From: Euryarchaeota archaeon UBA88
Lineage (GTDB): Archaea; Thermoplasmatota; Poseidoniia; Poseidoniales; Poseidoniaceae
Direction: 5' to 3'
Assembly (NCBI GenBank): GCA_002499545.1
Contig: DAME01000049.1
Coordinates: 1-8,757, forward strand
Length of the DNA: 8,757 nucleotides
This document shows, piece by piece, positions 1-6,756 of the stretch. The position numbers were made by a program, and so were the translations under genes. Each line of letters begins with the position of its first letter. The stretch's first letter is position 1. The notes under the pieces are model-generated. The model did no database searches, was not told where the DNA came from, and saw only the letters and a program-made list of their open reading frames with translations.

Positions 1-37
1 AGGCAATACGCACTCCCGTTTGAACCAAACCCTCGCG

Positions 38-1669
38 TCAAACTTGAAACTCGTCAAGTTCCTTATGCAAATTGTGCAGCGAACCGCGCAAATTTTGCCG
101 GGTCGTTGTATCCATTCGGATGCGTCGAAGCGCTCGTGTTGCATCACTCCAATCATCCCAAAACAGCACCGCTGCTCGTCCACTGATGAAGAATACAGGA
201 AACAATAGAAGAGCGAAAAGTGCACGGGTGAGAATGATGTATGCCGAAGATGAGCCGAAAACAGTGTACCAGTCAACGCCAAGCAGATCCACTACCGAGG
301 AATGCCACACCCCTTCCATCACCACAATGCCGGCTACCATAAACGGCCAAAACATCAGAGAGCCAAACATCGCTGCAAGAAAGTGGTACGAAGAGCGTGC
401 ATCGAGGCCTTCATCGGTAGAATCTCCTAACAGGCGCCCGAGAGCCACTTGAGGACCTAAACTGTACAAAAATAACGGAAGGAATGCAAGAAGGACTGGA
501 AGGCGGAGAAGACGAAGAAGAGATGGTACAGGTTGAATACCGCGCAACTCCATCCCAGTTTTGTTCAAATCTCGTGCATCCAATCGATGCTCTTCGAGGA
601 TCGATGCTGCTGCTTTGGCAGGGGCGATGAGTGGATGCGAGATAGGTTGGAGTTCTTCGTTGGAGATTATCGATTGGTCGCTCCGCTTTGGCTGAAGGAG
701 GTTTCTGAATGCACGAGCAGCGAGTACTTCCTCTTTCCAAGATACCAGGGGTTGTTTGGAGCGTTTGCTATCCACGTGTCCAATCAAATGCAGGGCTCGG
801 TTTTCAGGCCAGTCCGACGTGTTCGGAGTGAGGAGAGGGAGTTGAAGGCGGAGTTTGTCCCTCAGTTCGAACACGTTTTCAGCAGGTGGTTCTGACCATT
901 CCCCCTCGGCGACAGCAGAAACCAACTCGTCTGGCAAACTCGCTTCGTCAATGAACAATGGGGAACCGTACTCGACCCATGAATCGGTCCGAAACAATTC
1001 CCGCTTACGGAAATGAAGGCCAACTGGAACGAGTGCTGGAATTGGTTTGTTGTTCGCTTTTGCGATGGCAGCGGCTGCAATTACTGTGCGGAAGGGTCCG
1101 GTACGAAACCTCAACATGTTGGAATCATTGTGGCTAGTCCCCTCTGGAAACAAGACGCATCCAAACCCAGATGAAATGCCCGTTGCGAGCATCATCAACG
1201 TGCGCCCATTGATTTGTGTTGCCTCTTCTTCACTGCATCCTCCCCTCAGCAATTCAGCCTTGCGAACGACAGGTTGGACTGCAAGACGGCGCGTCCACCA
1301 ACTCAAAAGTGGTCGGGTGACCAAATCATGCCGTCCACCCATGACGAAATTCTTCGGATGATTCAACACCATTTGAAGCGGATCGACAAGTCCGTTCGTG
1401 TGCCATGAACAGCACATATTCCCTCGGTCAAGTGGGAGATTTTCGATCCCACTCACGTCGGAGGTTCGAAACTGAATTGAAAGAATTCTGCGTGCAATCC
1501 AGTAAGCGATATTGGACCATACTGCGGAACCGGGATGTTTGCCTTCAAACGAAGGCATTGGCGTAGAAAGGAGTCGATCCATCTTCATCTTTGTCGCCGA
1601 CTTTGAGAGGACCGGTAGTGCCTCGCCGTGGTGGTCTTTTTTGCCGTCGTCAATGCCAGCGGAGTTCAT
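38..1669 (-). CDS. PlsC-type glycerolipid acyltransferase with C-terminal membrane domain
   Basis: A 543-residue protein that probably transfers an acyl chain to glycerol-3-phosphate or a lysophospholipid at the membrane. Visible motifs: HTNGLVD (residues 90-96), the catalytic His/Asp motif in an H-x5-D form instead of the usual H-x4-D; FPEGTSHND (174-182), the phosphate-binding motif; and a hydrophobic PALVPVGLHF strand (211-220). The H-x5-D spacing and the EGTSHND block resemble eukaryotic Gpt2/Sct1-type glycerol-3-phosphate acyltransferases more than bacterial PlsC; this is from memory of the family. Residues about 250-380 are hydrophilic. Three membrane segments follow (about 386-405, 430-452, 476-500), then a basic tail, so it is about twice the length of a simple PlsC protein. 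The ATG overlaps the stop of the upstream HIT gene by 4 bases (ATGA), implying translational coupling. The acyltransferase fold is secure; the exact acceptor is not. Confidence 0.85.
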   Translation of the reverse strand: MNSAGIDDGKKDHHGEALPVLSKSATKMKMDRLLSTPMPSFEGKHPGSAVWSNIAYWIARRILSIQFRTSDVSGIENLPLDRGNMCCSWHTNGLVDPLQMVLNHPKNFVMGGRHDLVTRPLLSWWTRRLAVQPVVRKAELLRGGCSEEEATQINGRTLMMLATGISSGFGCVLFPEGTSHNDSNMLRFRTGPFRTVIAAAAIAKANNKPIPALVPVGLHFRKRELFRTDSWVEYGSPLFIDEASLPDELVSAVAEGEWSEPPAENVFELRDKLRLQLPLLTPNTSDWPENRALHLIGHVDSKRSKQPLVSWKEEVLAARAFRNLLQPKRSDQSIISNEELQPISHPLIAPAKAAASILEEHRLDARDLNKTGMELRGIQPVPSLLRLLRLPVLLAFLPLFLYSLGPQVALGRLLGDSTDEGLDARSSYHFLAAMFGSLMFWPFMVAGIVVMEGVWHSSVVDLLGVDWYTVFGSSSAYIILTRALFALLLFPVFFISGRAAVLFWDDWSDATRALRRIRMDTTTRQNLRGSLHNLHKELDEFQV

Positions 1670-2106
1670 ACTTCCACCTCGGAAAGACGTGCGGCCAGTA
1701 CTGCAAGGTGTTCATGGTCAACGTCTCCACCCATGGGTAGGGCTTGAGGCCACATCGACATCAACGTTTCACCGGCATCGCCCATCGTGCGTGGCAGAAC
1801 ATGGACGTGGACGTGCGGGATTTCCTGTCCAGCGAGAGGTCCGTCGTGTACACACACAGTGAAATCACGCGTATCAAAGACCTTTGAGAGTCTTTTTTGA
1901 ACCTCGACCACACCCGAAAAAAGGGCATTACGGACGGTAGGTGTCAAGTCGCCAATTCGTTGCACGCTCTGTTTGGGAATCACAAGTGTATGGCCGTCTC
2001 GTCGAGGATAGATATCCAAGAAAGCATACCACAATTCTCCTTCCTCGACTTTGTGCGAGGGTACATCACCCTGAAGGATACGGTCGAACAGGGATTGGAC
2101 GGCCAT
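1666..2106 (-). CDS. HIT-family nucleotide hydrolase/transferase
   Basis: A 146-residue histidine-triad protein, normal length for the family. The signature HVHVHVLPR (residues 98-106) contains the triad H98, H100 and H102; the middle histidine is the expected nucleophile on the alpha-phosphate of a nucleotide ester or phosphoramidate. It is preceded by AGQEIP, typical of Hint/Fhit-like proteins. The N-terminal block (FDRILQGDVPSHKVEE, then LWYAFLDIYPRRDGHTLVIPK) is the conserved first half of the fold. No signal peptide or membrane segment is seen, so it is probably cytosolic. The ATG start gives the standard N-terminus. Its stop overlaps the acyltransferase start (ATGA), and an 88-base gap separates it from the thioredoxin-like gene upstream. 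The substrate cannot be read from sequence. A housekeeping Hint-like activity is likely; a link to the acyltransferase is inference from coupling only. Confidence 0.93.
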   Translation of the reverse strand: MAVQSLFDRILQGDVPSHKVEEGELWYAFLDIYPRRDGHTLVIPKQSVQRIGDLTPTVRNALFSGVVEVQKRLSKVFDTRDFTVCVHDGPLAGQEIPHVHVHVLPRTMGDAGETLMSMWPQALPMGGDVDHEHLAVLAARLSEVEV

Positions 2107-2194
2107 GGTTTGGCTACGGAGCGACCCTTTTTGAGTAGTACTCCGACTTCACAATCGATTCACAGCAATTTAGAGGGTGAGGAGGGAGTGAATA

Positions 2195-2647
2195 CTATAC
2201 TGAATTTGCTGTGATATGCTCGACTTCTTTTGACGAAGGAATGCCTTCTCCTCGTTGGATGACGATGTTTGAGTCGTGGCGTATAACAAACCAATGAATT
2301 GAAGATTCATCTGAAATCCCTACCTCCGCTCTGAACCGTGCCTTGTCGAGGTAAACGGTAATGGTTCGTTCGCGAACTGTGCGATCTTGGATCCCCGCTC
2401 TCATCACACCGTCTAAACGCATTTGACGAAGGCGTGAAAAATTCGCCAGCACCGGTACCTCGATGATGTGGTGCGTATGCTGGAGTCCCGTAGCTTCAAA
2501 ACGTTCGAAAGTTGCATCGACGTGAGGTTGATGCCATCGCTGAAAAGCAACGATGACGATGAGGTTCTTACCCGAAAAATCATCGGGAACTGTGAGCCGT
2601 CGCTTGTTCAGATTCTTCCCCCTAATCGAAGGAAACACGTCAGCCAT
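2195..2647 (-). CDS. Cysteine-free thioredoxin-fold-like protein of unknown function
   Basis: A 150-residue soluble protein. Its N-terminal half has the layout of a peroxiredoxin/TlpA or ATP10-like domain: FPSIRGKNLNKRRLTVPDDFSGKN, then the strand LIVIVAFQRWHQPHV, then a helix, a strand (HHIIEVPVLANF) and a second helix. The position where redox-active thioredoxins carry CxxC reads FQRWHQP, and the whole protein has no cysteine, so dithiol chemistry is excluded. I chose the ATG at 2647 (MADVFPS) because a weak TATA-like stretch lies about 27 bases upstream, suiting a leaderless message; an in-frame ATG at 2665 would add six residues (MQGFHI). It lies 63 bases after the small membrane protein gene and 88 bases before the HIT gene on the same strand, so co-transcription is possible. 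The fold call is by pattern only; no function is proposed. Confidence 0.7.
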   Translation of the reverse strand: MADVFPSIRGKNLNKRRLTVPDDFSGKNLIVIVAFQRWHQPHVDATFERFEATGLQHTHHIIEVPVLANFSRLRQMRLDGVMRAGIQDRTVRERTITVYLDKARFRAEVGISDESSIHWFVIRHDSNIVIQRGEGIPSSKEVEHITANSV

Positions 2648-2710
2648 AATGTGAAACCCTTGCATCTACGGTTAATGATAGGTTAGTTCATTCTGCGGTC
2701 AACTACCCAC

Positions 2711-2917
2711 TTATCTGATGAAATTTTCATACGCGAACCAGCCGATTGACAGCACGCCAAGTACCGCATACAGGCCCACAGAAAACATGAATGTTGTCGG
2801 TCCTTCTTCGCGTGAAACCCACCCTTTCCCGCGAACGTGTGTACCACTTTTTAACACACAATATGCGACGTATCCGAGGCAAAAAGTACCGATGAGCAAC
2901 CCGCTCAGCCCTTTCAT
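2711..2917 (-). CDS. Small two-helix membrane protein
   Basis: A 68-residue protein with two hydrophobic segments (about residues 4-22 and 43-63) joined by a short polar, basic hairpin, GTHVRGKGWVSREEGPTTF. This layout, with a G-x-x-x-R-x-E-x-P-like loop, is common in small uncharacterised inner-membrane proteins. The reading frame extends to a TTG at 2962, but the ATG at 2917 is preferred: a consensus archaeal TATA box is centred 26 bases upstream, placing the transcription start at the ATG itself (leaderless mRNA), and a TTG start would lie upstream of that transcription start. It follows the flavoprotein gene on the same strand but has its own promoter, so it probably begins a new transcription unit that may include the thioredoxin-like gene. 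I do not recognise the family. Confidence 0.68.
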   Translation of the reverse strand: MKGLSGLLIGTFCLGYVAYCVLKSGTHVRGKGWVSREEGPTTFMFSVGLYAVLGVLSIGWFAYENFIR

Positions 2918-2938
2918 GCCAATGCTTTGGTTAGAATG

Positions 2939-2947
2939 AATATAAAA
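2939..2947 (-). promoter_or_regulatory. Archaeal TATA box (box A) for the 68-residue membrane protein gene
   Basis: On the minus strand the sequence reads TTTTATATT, matching the archaeal box A consensus TTTAWATA. Its centre lies 26 bases upstream of the ATG at 2917, the usual distance from box A to the transcription start. This predicts a leaderless transcript and settles the start codon of the downstream gene. It lies in the 75 bases between the flavoprotein stop and that ATG. Confidence 0.65.
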
Positions 2948-2992
2948 TCTATTCTCATTCAATCAAGAGAATCACGGTATTGGGGGGATGAC

Positions 2993-4654
2993 CTATTGCG
3001 GTGGAAGGAGCCAGTTACCTGTCTTACTTTTGCGCAGAGCGAGCGTTTTGACTTCGCCCGAGAGGTTCACAGTGTAGTGGTGTATTTGTTCATCGTCAGC
3101 ATCAGGGAAATCGGCACGATGATGGCTGCCCCGTGTTTCGGTGCGTGCCAGAGCGGCATGCATTGCGACTGTTGAAATACGAATACTGGCTTGAATACGA
3201 GCAATTTCCAAAAGATTCGTGTTGGCAATCAATGACTTTTGATCGACGAAAATCGATTCCGCCAACACGGATGCGCTTTCCAACGCCTCGATGCCCGCTT
3301 GAAGCCCTGCGGAGGTACGGGGTGTTCCAAGCGCACTTTGAACCGTATCTCGAACCTGCGATGTTACGTGACCAATTCGGACGACTGCCCCCTCATCTGA
3401 TGAGGTTGATGCACCAAAATCAGCAATCGCTTGTTGCTCGGATTCATGTGCAGCTTTAACGTTCTTGAATTGACGCTTTTTGACAAATTCCCCTGCATGA
3501 AGTCCGGCTGCTGCTCCTCCATGGAGTTCATCCAACAGGATATTGCCGACTAGAACATCTGCACCGTGAAGACCAGAACATGAGGCTGCACCAGCAGCAT
3601 AGAGTCCAGTGAACCATCGTGACCACGTCGAAAGAATGGCTCGACCGTGTTCATCAACCGTGATGCCTCCAATCGTGGAGTATGGACGGCTCTCAATTGC
3701 CACAGTCTGATGTTCCATGTTGATTCCAGTTCGCTGCTGAACAGTACGGAATACGGCCTTCCACCATTCAGAAGACTCGCCGAGGTTTCGAGCGTCGAGT
3801 ACGGGCTCATTGGCTTGACGAACTGCTTGACACATGGCGTCAAGGCCCTCTCTAACCTCGATTTCAGTTCCATTCGACTCGTGGAGTGTAGCCCCATCGT
3901 ACAGAAGTCCGAGTGGAAGAGTCAGATTGGTATCTTTGATGCCGAGTGGTGTGTGCGAGATGAATTCCATGTCCCTCAGCGGAATGCCTGCTTGCAATGC
4001 AAGGTCGAGACCGAGCCCTACTACGCCGTGCGTGTACGCTCCCTCGAATCCGCCGTCTGCGATGATGACTGCCTTTGCTTGAAGTGCTGCGATTCGTCCG
4101 TTCATCATGTCGATGACTGTGATACCACTGATGGACTGGTTGGTGTGAATGAGGGAAATTGGAAGGTGATCGCCGCGGCGAACAACCCCGTGCCTCATGC
4201 ACTGTTCTTCCAAAATTTGCTGTACTTCTCGGCCAGTTGCGTCACCTGCGTCAGCGTTTCGAGACTTTTGGTGCCCTGGCCCTTTACGAACCATAGGGAC
4301 GCCGTTTGCATCACGTCGGAAGTTAACACCCCAGCGCTCGAGCAGGTCGATTTGTCGTACTGCAGCTGATGTTCGCGCCGCAACAATGTCTTGGTCGTTG
4401 AGAAAAGACCCATGCTTGATGGTGTCTTCACGGTGGTCGCGATTGTTGGATTCTTGCAGAATCGCTGCAAGCCCATCTTGAGAAAGATTCGCGCCACTGC
4501 CAAGGGCGCTGGTCGAGAGCATGAGTGTTGATGCGCCTTGCTTCGCCGACTCGCTCGCTGAACGGAGGGCTGCTGGCCCGTCCCCAAGTACGATGACATC
4601 CCATGCTTCCAAGGTCTCACATCCGGTAAAGGGAGCGAAGTGCCGCCCATCCAT
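2993..4654 (-). CDS. Fumarate reductase/succinate dehydrogenase/L-aspartate oxidase-fold FAD protein, active-site residues replaced
   Basis: A 553-residue flavoprotein of the SdhA/FrdA/NadB superfamily. Seen: N-terminal Rossmann motif WDVIVLGDGPAAL (residues 18-30); SQDGLAAI (58-65), equivalent to the QGG flavin loop; GPGHQKSR and DATG (about 125-141); VIIADGG (196-202); DMEFISHTPLG (228-238); LYAAGAASCSGLHGADVLVGN (351-371); and the C-terminal ETRGSHHRADFP. By eye alignment the residues of the dicarboxylate site are missing: DMEFxxFHPTG has become DMEFISHTPLG, RGEGG has no counterpart, HYxxGG reads YSTIGG, and HGANRLGGN reads HGADVLVGN. The histidine for covalent FAD is glycine (residue 54). 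FAD binding is well supported; succinate, fumarate or aspartate activity is doubtful. Start is uncertain: ATG 4654 preferred, with in-frame GTG 4690 and TTG 4714. The TTG lies 16 bases after the upstream membrane-protein gene, suggesting one operon. Confidence 0.82.
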   Translation of the reverse strand: MDGRHFAPFTGCETLEAWDVIVLGDGPAALRSASESAKQGASTLMLSTSALGSGANLSQDGLAAILQESNNRDHREDTIKHGSFLNDQDIVAARTSAAVRQIDLLERWGVNFRRDANGVPMVRKGPGHQKSRNADAGDATGREVQQILEEQCMRHGVVRRGDHLPISLIHTNQSISGITVIDMMNGRIAALQAKAVIIADGGFEGAYTHGVVGLGLDLALQAGIPLRDMEFISHTPLGIKDTNLTLPLGLLYDGATLHESNGTEIEVREGLDAMCQAVRQANEPVLDARNLGESSEWWKAVFRTVQQRTGINMEHQTVAIESRPYSTIGGITVDEHGRAILSTWSRWFTGLYAAGAASCSGLHGADVLVGNILLDELHGGAAAGLHAGEFVKKRQFKNVKAAHESEQQAIADFGASTSSDEGAVVRIGHVTSQVRDTVQSALGTPRTSAGLQAGIEALESASVLAESIFVDQKSLIANTNLLEIARIQASIRISTVAMHAALARTETRGSHHRADFPDADDEQIHHYTVNLSGEVKTLALRKSKTGNWLLPPQ

Positions 4655-4730
4655 AAGGTCAGCGATTGATACTGAAGGGGGGTACAGCACTCCTGTGCAA
4701 CTGCATTGAGACAATGTTTCCGAGGCGATT

Positions 4731-6263
4731 TCATCCGAAATTCACTTTCGGCAGAGGTATCTCGCCGCGTTTACGTGCCGCATCAAGTTGGCGCATTCTG
4801 CTTTTCAACTGGCTGCCACTGCTGCGGCTTACCGTGGTTCGAATGACTTGCGATTCAAGAACGATGCCGTCATCGTCGCGAAGAATCACCTGAACATCGG
4901 CAGGGCCTCGGAATGATTGAGGCCATGCCACACCAATCCACAACACAACGCCACGCTCGAGGTAGCGAGGAATCCAGTCTAATGCATCTTCTTGTTCGGT
5001 GTCGAAAAGTTTGACTGCCGAAGTAGGAGGAGGGCATGCTGCAAGCTCAAACCGATGGTCTCGTGACTCCGGTTCTCCATTGGGCGTCAAGACCTCAACC
5101 CGCACATGTCGGGATTCGAACGTTTGGTTGCTAAGCGTGATAAACAGATTTCCAGCGCCTTCGTAGCAGTGCTCATCCAGTGATACATCCATTCGCCATT
5201 CCGCTCGAAGCATAGGGGGTGAGCCGGCAATCAAGTCGTGCTGAAGACGTTCAAGCAGCAAAAAAGCACCGGGTTGCCATCCCCGTGAATGGGCGATGAG
5301 TCGCTGAATTGTTCGCCAATTGAATCGAGCTTCATCATCCAGTAAAAGTTCATCAAAACGTTTCTCAAGGATAATTGTCTTCAATTCTTCATGAGCCATG
5401 GGCGTGGATATATCTCCTTCCATGTGAAGATGAAGAATATACAACAAACGTTCCAAGGCTTGCTTCGTGATATGGCCGGGAATGAGGGATTTTCGAAACA
5501 ATAACTGCCAGTTCTCCCATTCAAGATACAAGTCGGGGTCGAGATGAGCCTCGAGTAAATCACCCAAAACACTGCCAAGTTGAGTCGGATGGTGCGTAGG
5601 GGAATGGAAGACAAGAGAGGGAAATGAGTCCCCTTGTTGGCGGATAAAATCGTAGGTGAACAATGCGTGAAACATTTGAGCAATACTCAACGTCATGGCG
5701 AGAAGGAGGGCTAAATTCCATGCCAGTGAATTTGGCGCAATTGCGGAAGCCAACATCAATATTCCAAGCGATGACAGTGAAAGGAAGGTCGACATGAAGT
5801 TATTTCGACGTTGGTCTCTCAAACTCTCAATGATGCGGTCCATCCCAGGCTGGGCGCTCAAGGCGTGTTTTTTGCCTCCATCAACCCCTCCCTGTTCGCG
5901 TAGCGAGATACGTGCTTGAATGGCATGCCACGCAGATTCTCCTGCTATAAGCGTGGGAGCAAAAGAAGCAATTGCGGGTATGATAAGAAGGAAAATATAG
6001 GCGCCAATAGACTCGAGAATCGACGGAAGGATAAGGCTTGCAAATGCGAAAATCGCAAGACAGAAACCGTTGATGGTCCGCCACAACATCAGAAGTGGAT
6101 GGCGGGCAATTTGACCTGCGGTAATCCGCCTTTTCTCAAGCATACTCCACTGCTTACGGGTGTGTTCGATTGGGTCTTCTGAGTATTCGAATCCCTCTCC
6201 ATAAGGATCGGGAAGTGGAAGAGCGTTCAGCGGCACAGCGCTTTTTTTCCCCTTTGACGCCAT
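4731..6263 (-). CDS. Four-helix membrane protein with large cytosolic C-terminal region, unknown function
   Basis: A 510-residue protein I do not recognise. The N-terminus is polar and proline-rich (residues 1-55). Four hydrophobic segments follow in two hairpins (about 58-80 with 84-106, and 158-176 with 180-202), separated by a charged, basic linker (115-155). Residues about 225-350 look helical, with EAHLDPDLYLEWENWQLLF and a run of acidic and basic helices. Residues about 353-475 look like a beta-rich domain (RAEWRMDVSLDEHCYEGAGNLFITLSN, then VRVEVLTPNGEP and ADVQVILRDDDGIVLES), similar in feel to an immunoglobulin-like or accessory binding fold. It ends in a short basic tail. The ATG start gives no signal peptide. 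The downstream flavoprotein starts within 16-76 bases, so the two are probably co-transcribed; this gene may anchor or partner it. Its promoter should lie in the divergent region at 6264-6443, but no clear TATA box sits at leaderless spacing. Confidence 0.8.
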   Translation of the reverse strand: MASKGKKSAVPLNALPLPDPYGEGFEYSEDPIEHTRKQWSMLEKRRITAGQIARHPLLMLWRTINGFCLAIFAFASLILPSILESIGAYIFLLIIPAIASFAPTLIAGESAWHAIQARISLREQGGVDGGKKHALSAQPGMDRIIESLRDQRRNNFMSTFLSLSSLGILMLASAIAPNSLAWNLALLLAMTLSIAQMFHALFTYDFIRQQGDSFPSLVFHSPTHHPTQLGSVLGDLLEAHLDPDLYLEWENWQLLFRKSLIPGHITKQALERLLYILHLHMEGDISTPMAHEELKTIILEKRFDELLLDDEARFNWRTIQRLIAHSRGWQPGAFLLLERLQHDLIAGSPPMLRAEWRMDVSLDEHCYEGAGNLFITLSNQTFESRHVRVEVLTPNGEPESRDHRFELAACPPPTSAVKLFDTEQEDALDWIPRYLERGVVLWIGVAWPQSFRGPADVQVILRDDDGIVLESQVIRTTVSRSSGSQLKSRMRQLDAARKRGEIPLPKVNFG

Positions 6264-6399
6264 GGTGCTCAGGCAGTGACGCGCGGTGATGTGTTTTCTT
6301 TCTTGCCTCCATTTGGATTTGGAAAAAGGCGATTCGCGGTGGGTCGACAGAAGTGAACACGCTCGAAAATAAGATAGAAAGTGTAGAAATCATACATCA

Positions 6400-6407
6400 T
6401 ATTAAAT
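6400..6407 (+). promoter_or_regulatory. Candidate TATA box for the 56-residue protein gene
   Basis: TATTAAAT resembles archaeal box A. A transcription start about 26 bases downstream, near 6430, would leave a leader of about 14 bases that just includes the Shine-Dalgarno sequence at 6431. The match to consensus is moderate, so this is tentative. Confidence 0.4.
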
Positions 6408-6430
6408 GTAGAACCAGTATTTTGACAATA

Positions 6431-6436
6431 AGGAGA
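6431..6436 (+). promoter_or_regulatory. Shine-Dalgarno site AGGAGA
   Basis: AGGAGA lies 7 bases before the ATG at 6444, a standard spacing for pairing with the 16S rRNA 3' end. It decides the start of the 56-residue protein and contrasts with the other genes in the window, none of which shows a comparable site; one of them looks leaderless. Confidence 0.7.
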
Positions 6437-6443
6437 AATTAAA

Positions 6444-6614
6444 ATGAGTGGTCAGATATCAAAAATTGGATTTGTAGCAAGCATGTTGTCAGTAGTAGGT
6501 TCGTTGTACATTTACTTCGTCACCCCTGATGAAATGCTAGGGATTTTCGTGGGGCTTTGGGCTCCTACGCTCATCCTCGCAACCAAAGAGATTGAACAAA
6601 TGATGGAAAAGTAA
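6444..6614 (+). CDS. Small (56-residue) two-helix membrane protein
   Basis: A 56-residue protein beginning MSGQISKIG and ending EIEQMMEK. Two hydrophobic segments are visible (about residues 8-26 and 31-47), linked by the turn TPDE. The second contains GIFVGLWAPTLIL, where the Trp-Ala-Pro in a helix is distinctive. The termini are charged. The start is supported by a well-placed Shine-Dalgarno sequence and a candidate TATA box, so I consider it a real gene despite its size. It lies in the AT-rich plus-strand island 142 bases before the zinc-ribbon membrane protein. Function is unknown; a small helical-hairpin protein that modulates a membrane complex is one possibility, with no direct evidence. 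Confidence 0.7.
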   Translation: MSGQISKIGFVASMLSVVGSLYIYFVTPDEMLGIFVGLWAPTLILATKEIEQMMEK

Positions 6615-6642
6615 CCGCAGCCCACGGCTCGGAGAATTCCTT

Positions 6643-6658
6643 CACTTCGCACGAAGTG
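6643..6658 (+). terminator. Hairpin downstream of the 56-residue protein gene
   Basis: CACTTC and GAAGTG form a perfect 6-bp stem around the loop GCAC, 28 bases after the stop codon at 6614. A T-rich stretch (CTTTTGT, 6678-6684) follows about 20 bases later. It could be a 3' end or RNA-stability element for the small gene. Archaeal termination generally relies on T-tracts, so the terminator role is uncertain. Confidence 0.35.
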
Positions 6659-6682
6659 CGTATGCTACGAAACATGCTTTTG

Positions 6683-6726
6683 TCGGTTTGAACGGTTCGG
6701 TTTGAGAAGATGAATACCGGCCGAAC
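6683..6726 (+). repeat. Short direct and inverted repeats upstream of the zinc-ribbon gene
   Basis: TCGGTTTGA occurs at 6683-6691 and again at 6697-6705, a period of 14 bases. GTTCGG (6695-6700) is also the inverse of CCGAAC (6721-6726). They sit 31-74 bases before the zinc-ribbon start, where a regulator could bind. They are short enough that chance cannot be excluded. Confidence 0.35.
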
Positions 6727-6756
6727 GCTTATCTCTACATAATGCGACGGTGGATT

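Larger units (their letters stand above)
6264..6443. promoter_or_regulatory. Divergent intergenic region
   Basis: 180 bases separate the minus-strand four-helix membrane protein from the plus-strand small membrane protein. The right half (6360-6443) is AT-rich and contains a TATA-like element (6400-6407) that reads plausibly on both strands (TATTAAAT, or ATTTAATA on the reverse). The left half is more GC-rich and shows no recognisable promoter at leaderless distance from the ATG at 6263. If the shared element drives the minus-strand gene, that mRNA would have a leader of roughly 110 bases. No RNA gene is evident. Confidence 0.45.

Noticed and set aside
533..895. 120-codon plus-strand frame
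   Set aside because: It is antisense to the acyltransferase gene and its translation shows no domain or promoter.
2982..2987. Run of six G residues, considered as a G-quadruplex
   Set aside because: Only one G-run is present; a quadruplex needs several nearby.
3647..4369. 240-codon open frame on the plus strand
   Set aside because: It lies wholly opposite the flavoprotein gene, whose protein shows clear family motifs; the plus-strand translation is Cys- and Ser-rich with no recognisable domain.
4195..4734. 179-codon minus-strand frame overlapping the start of the flavoprotein
   Set aside because: It is a different frame of the same DNA, low in hydrophobic core pattern; the FAD motifs are in the other frame.
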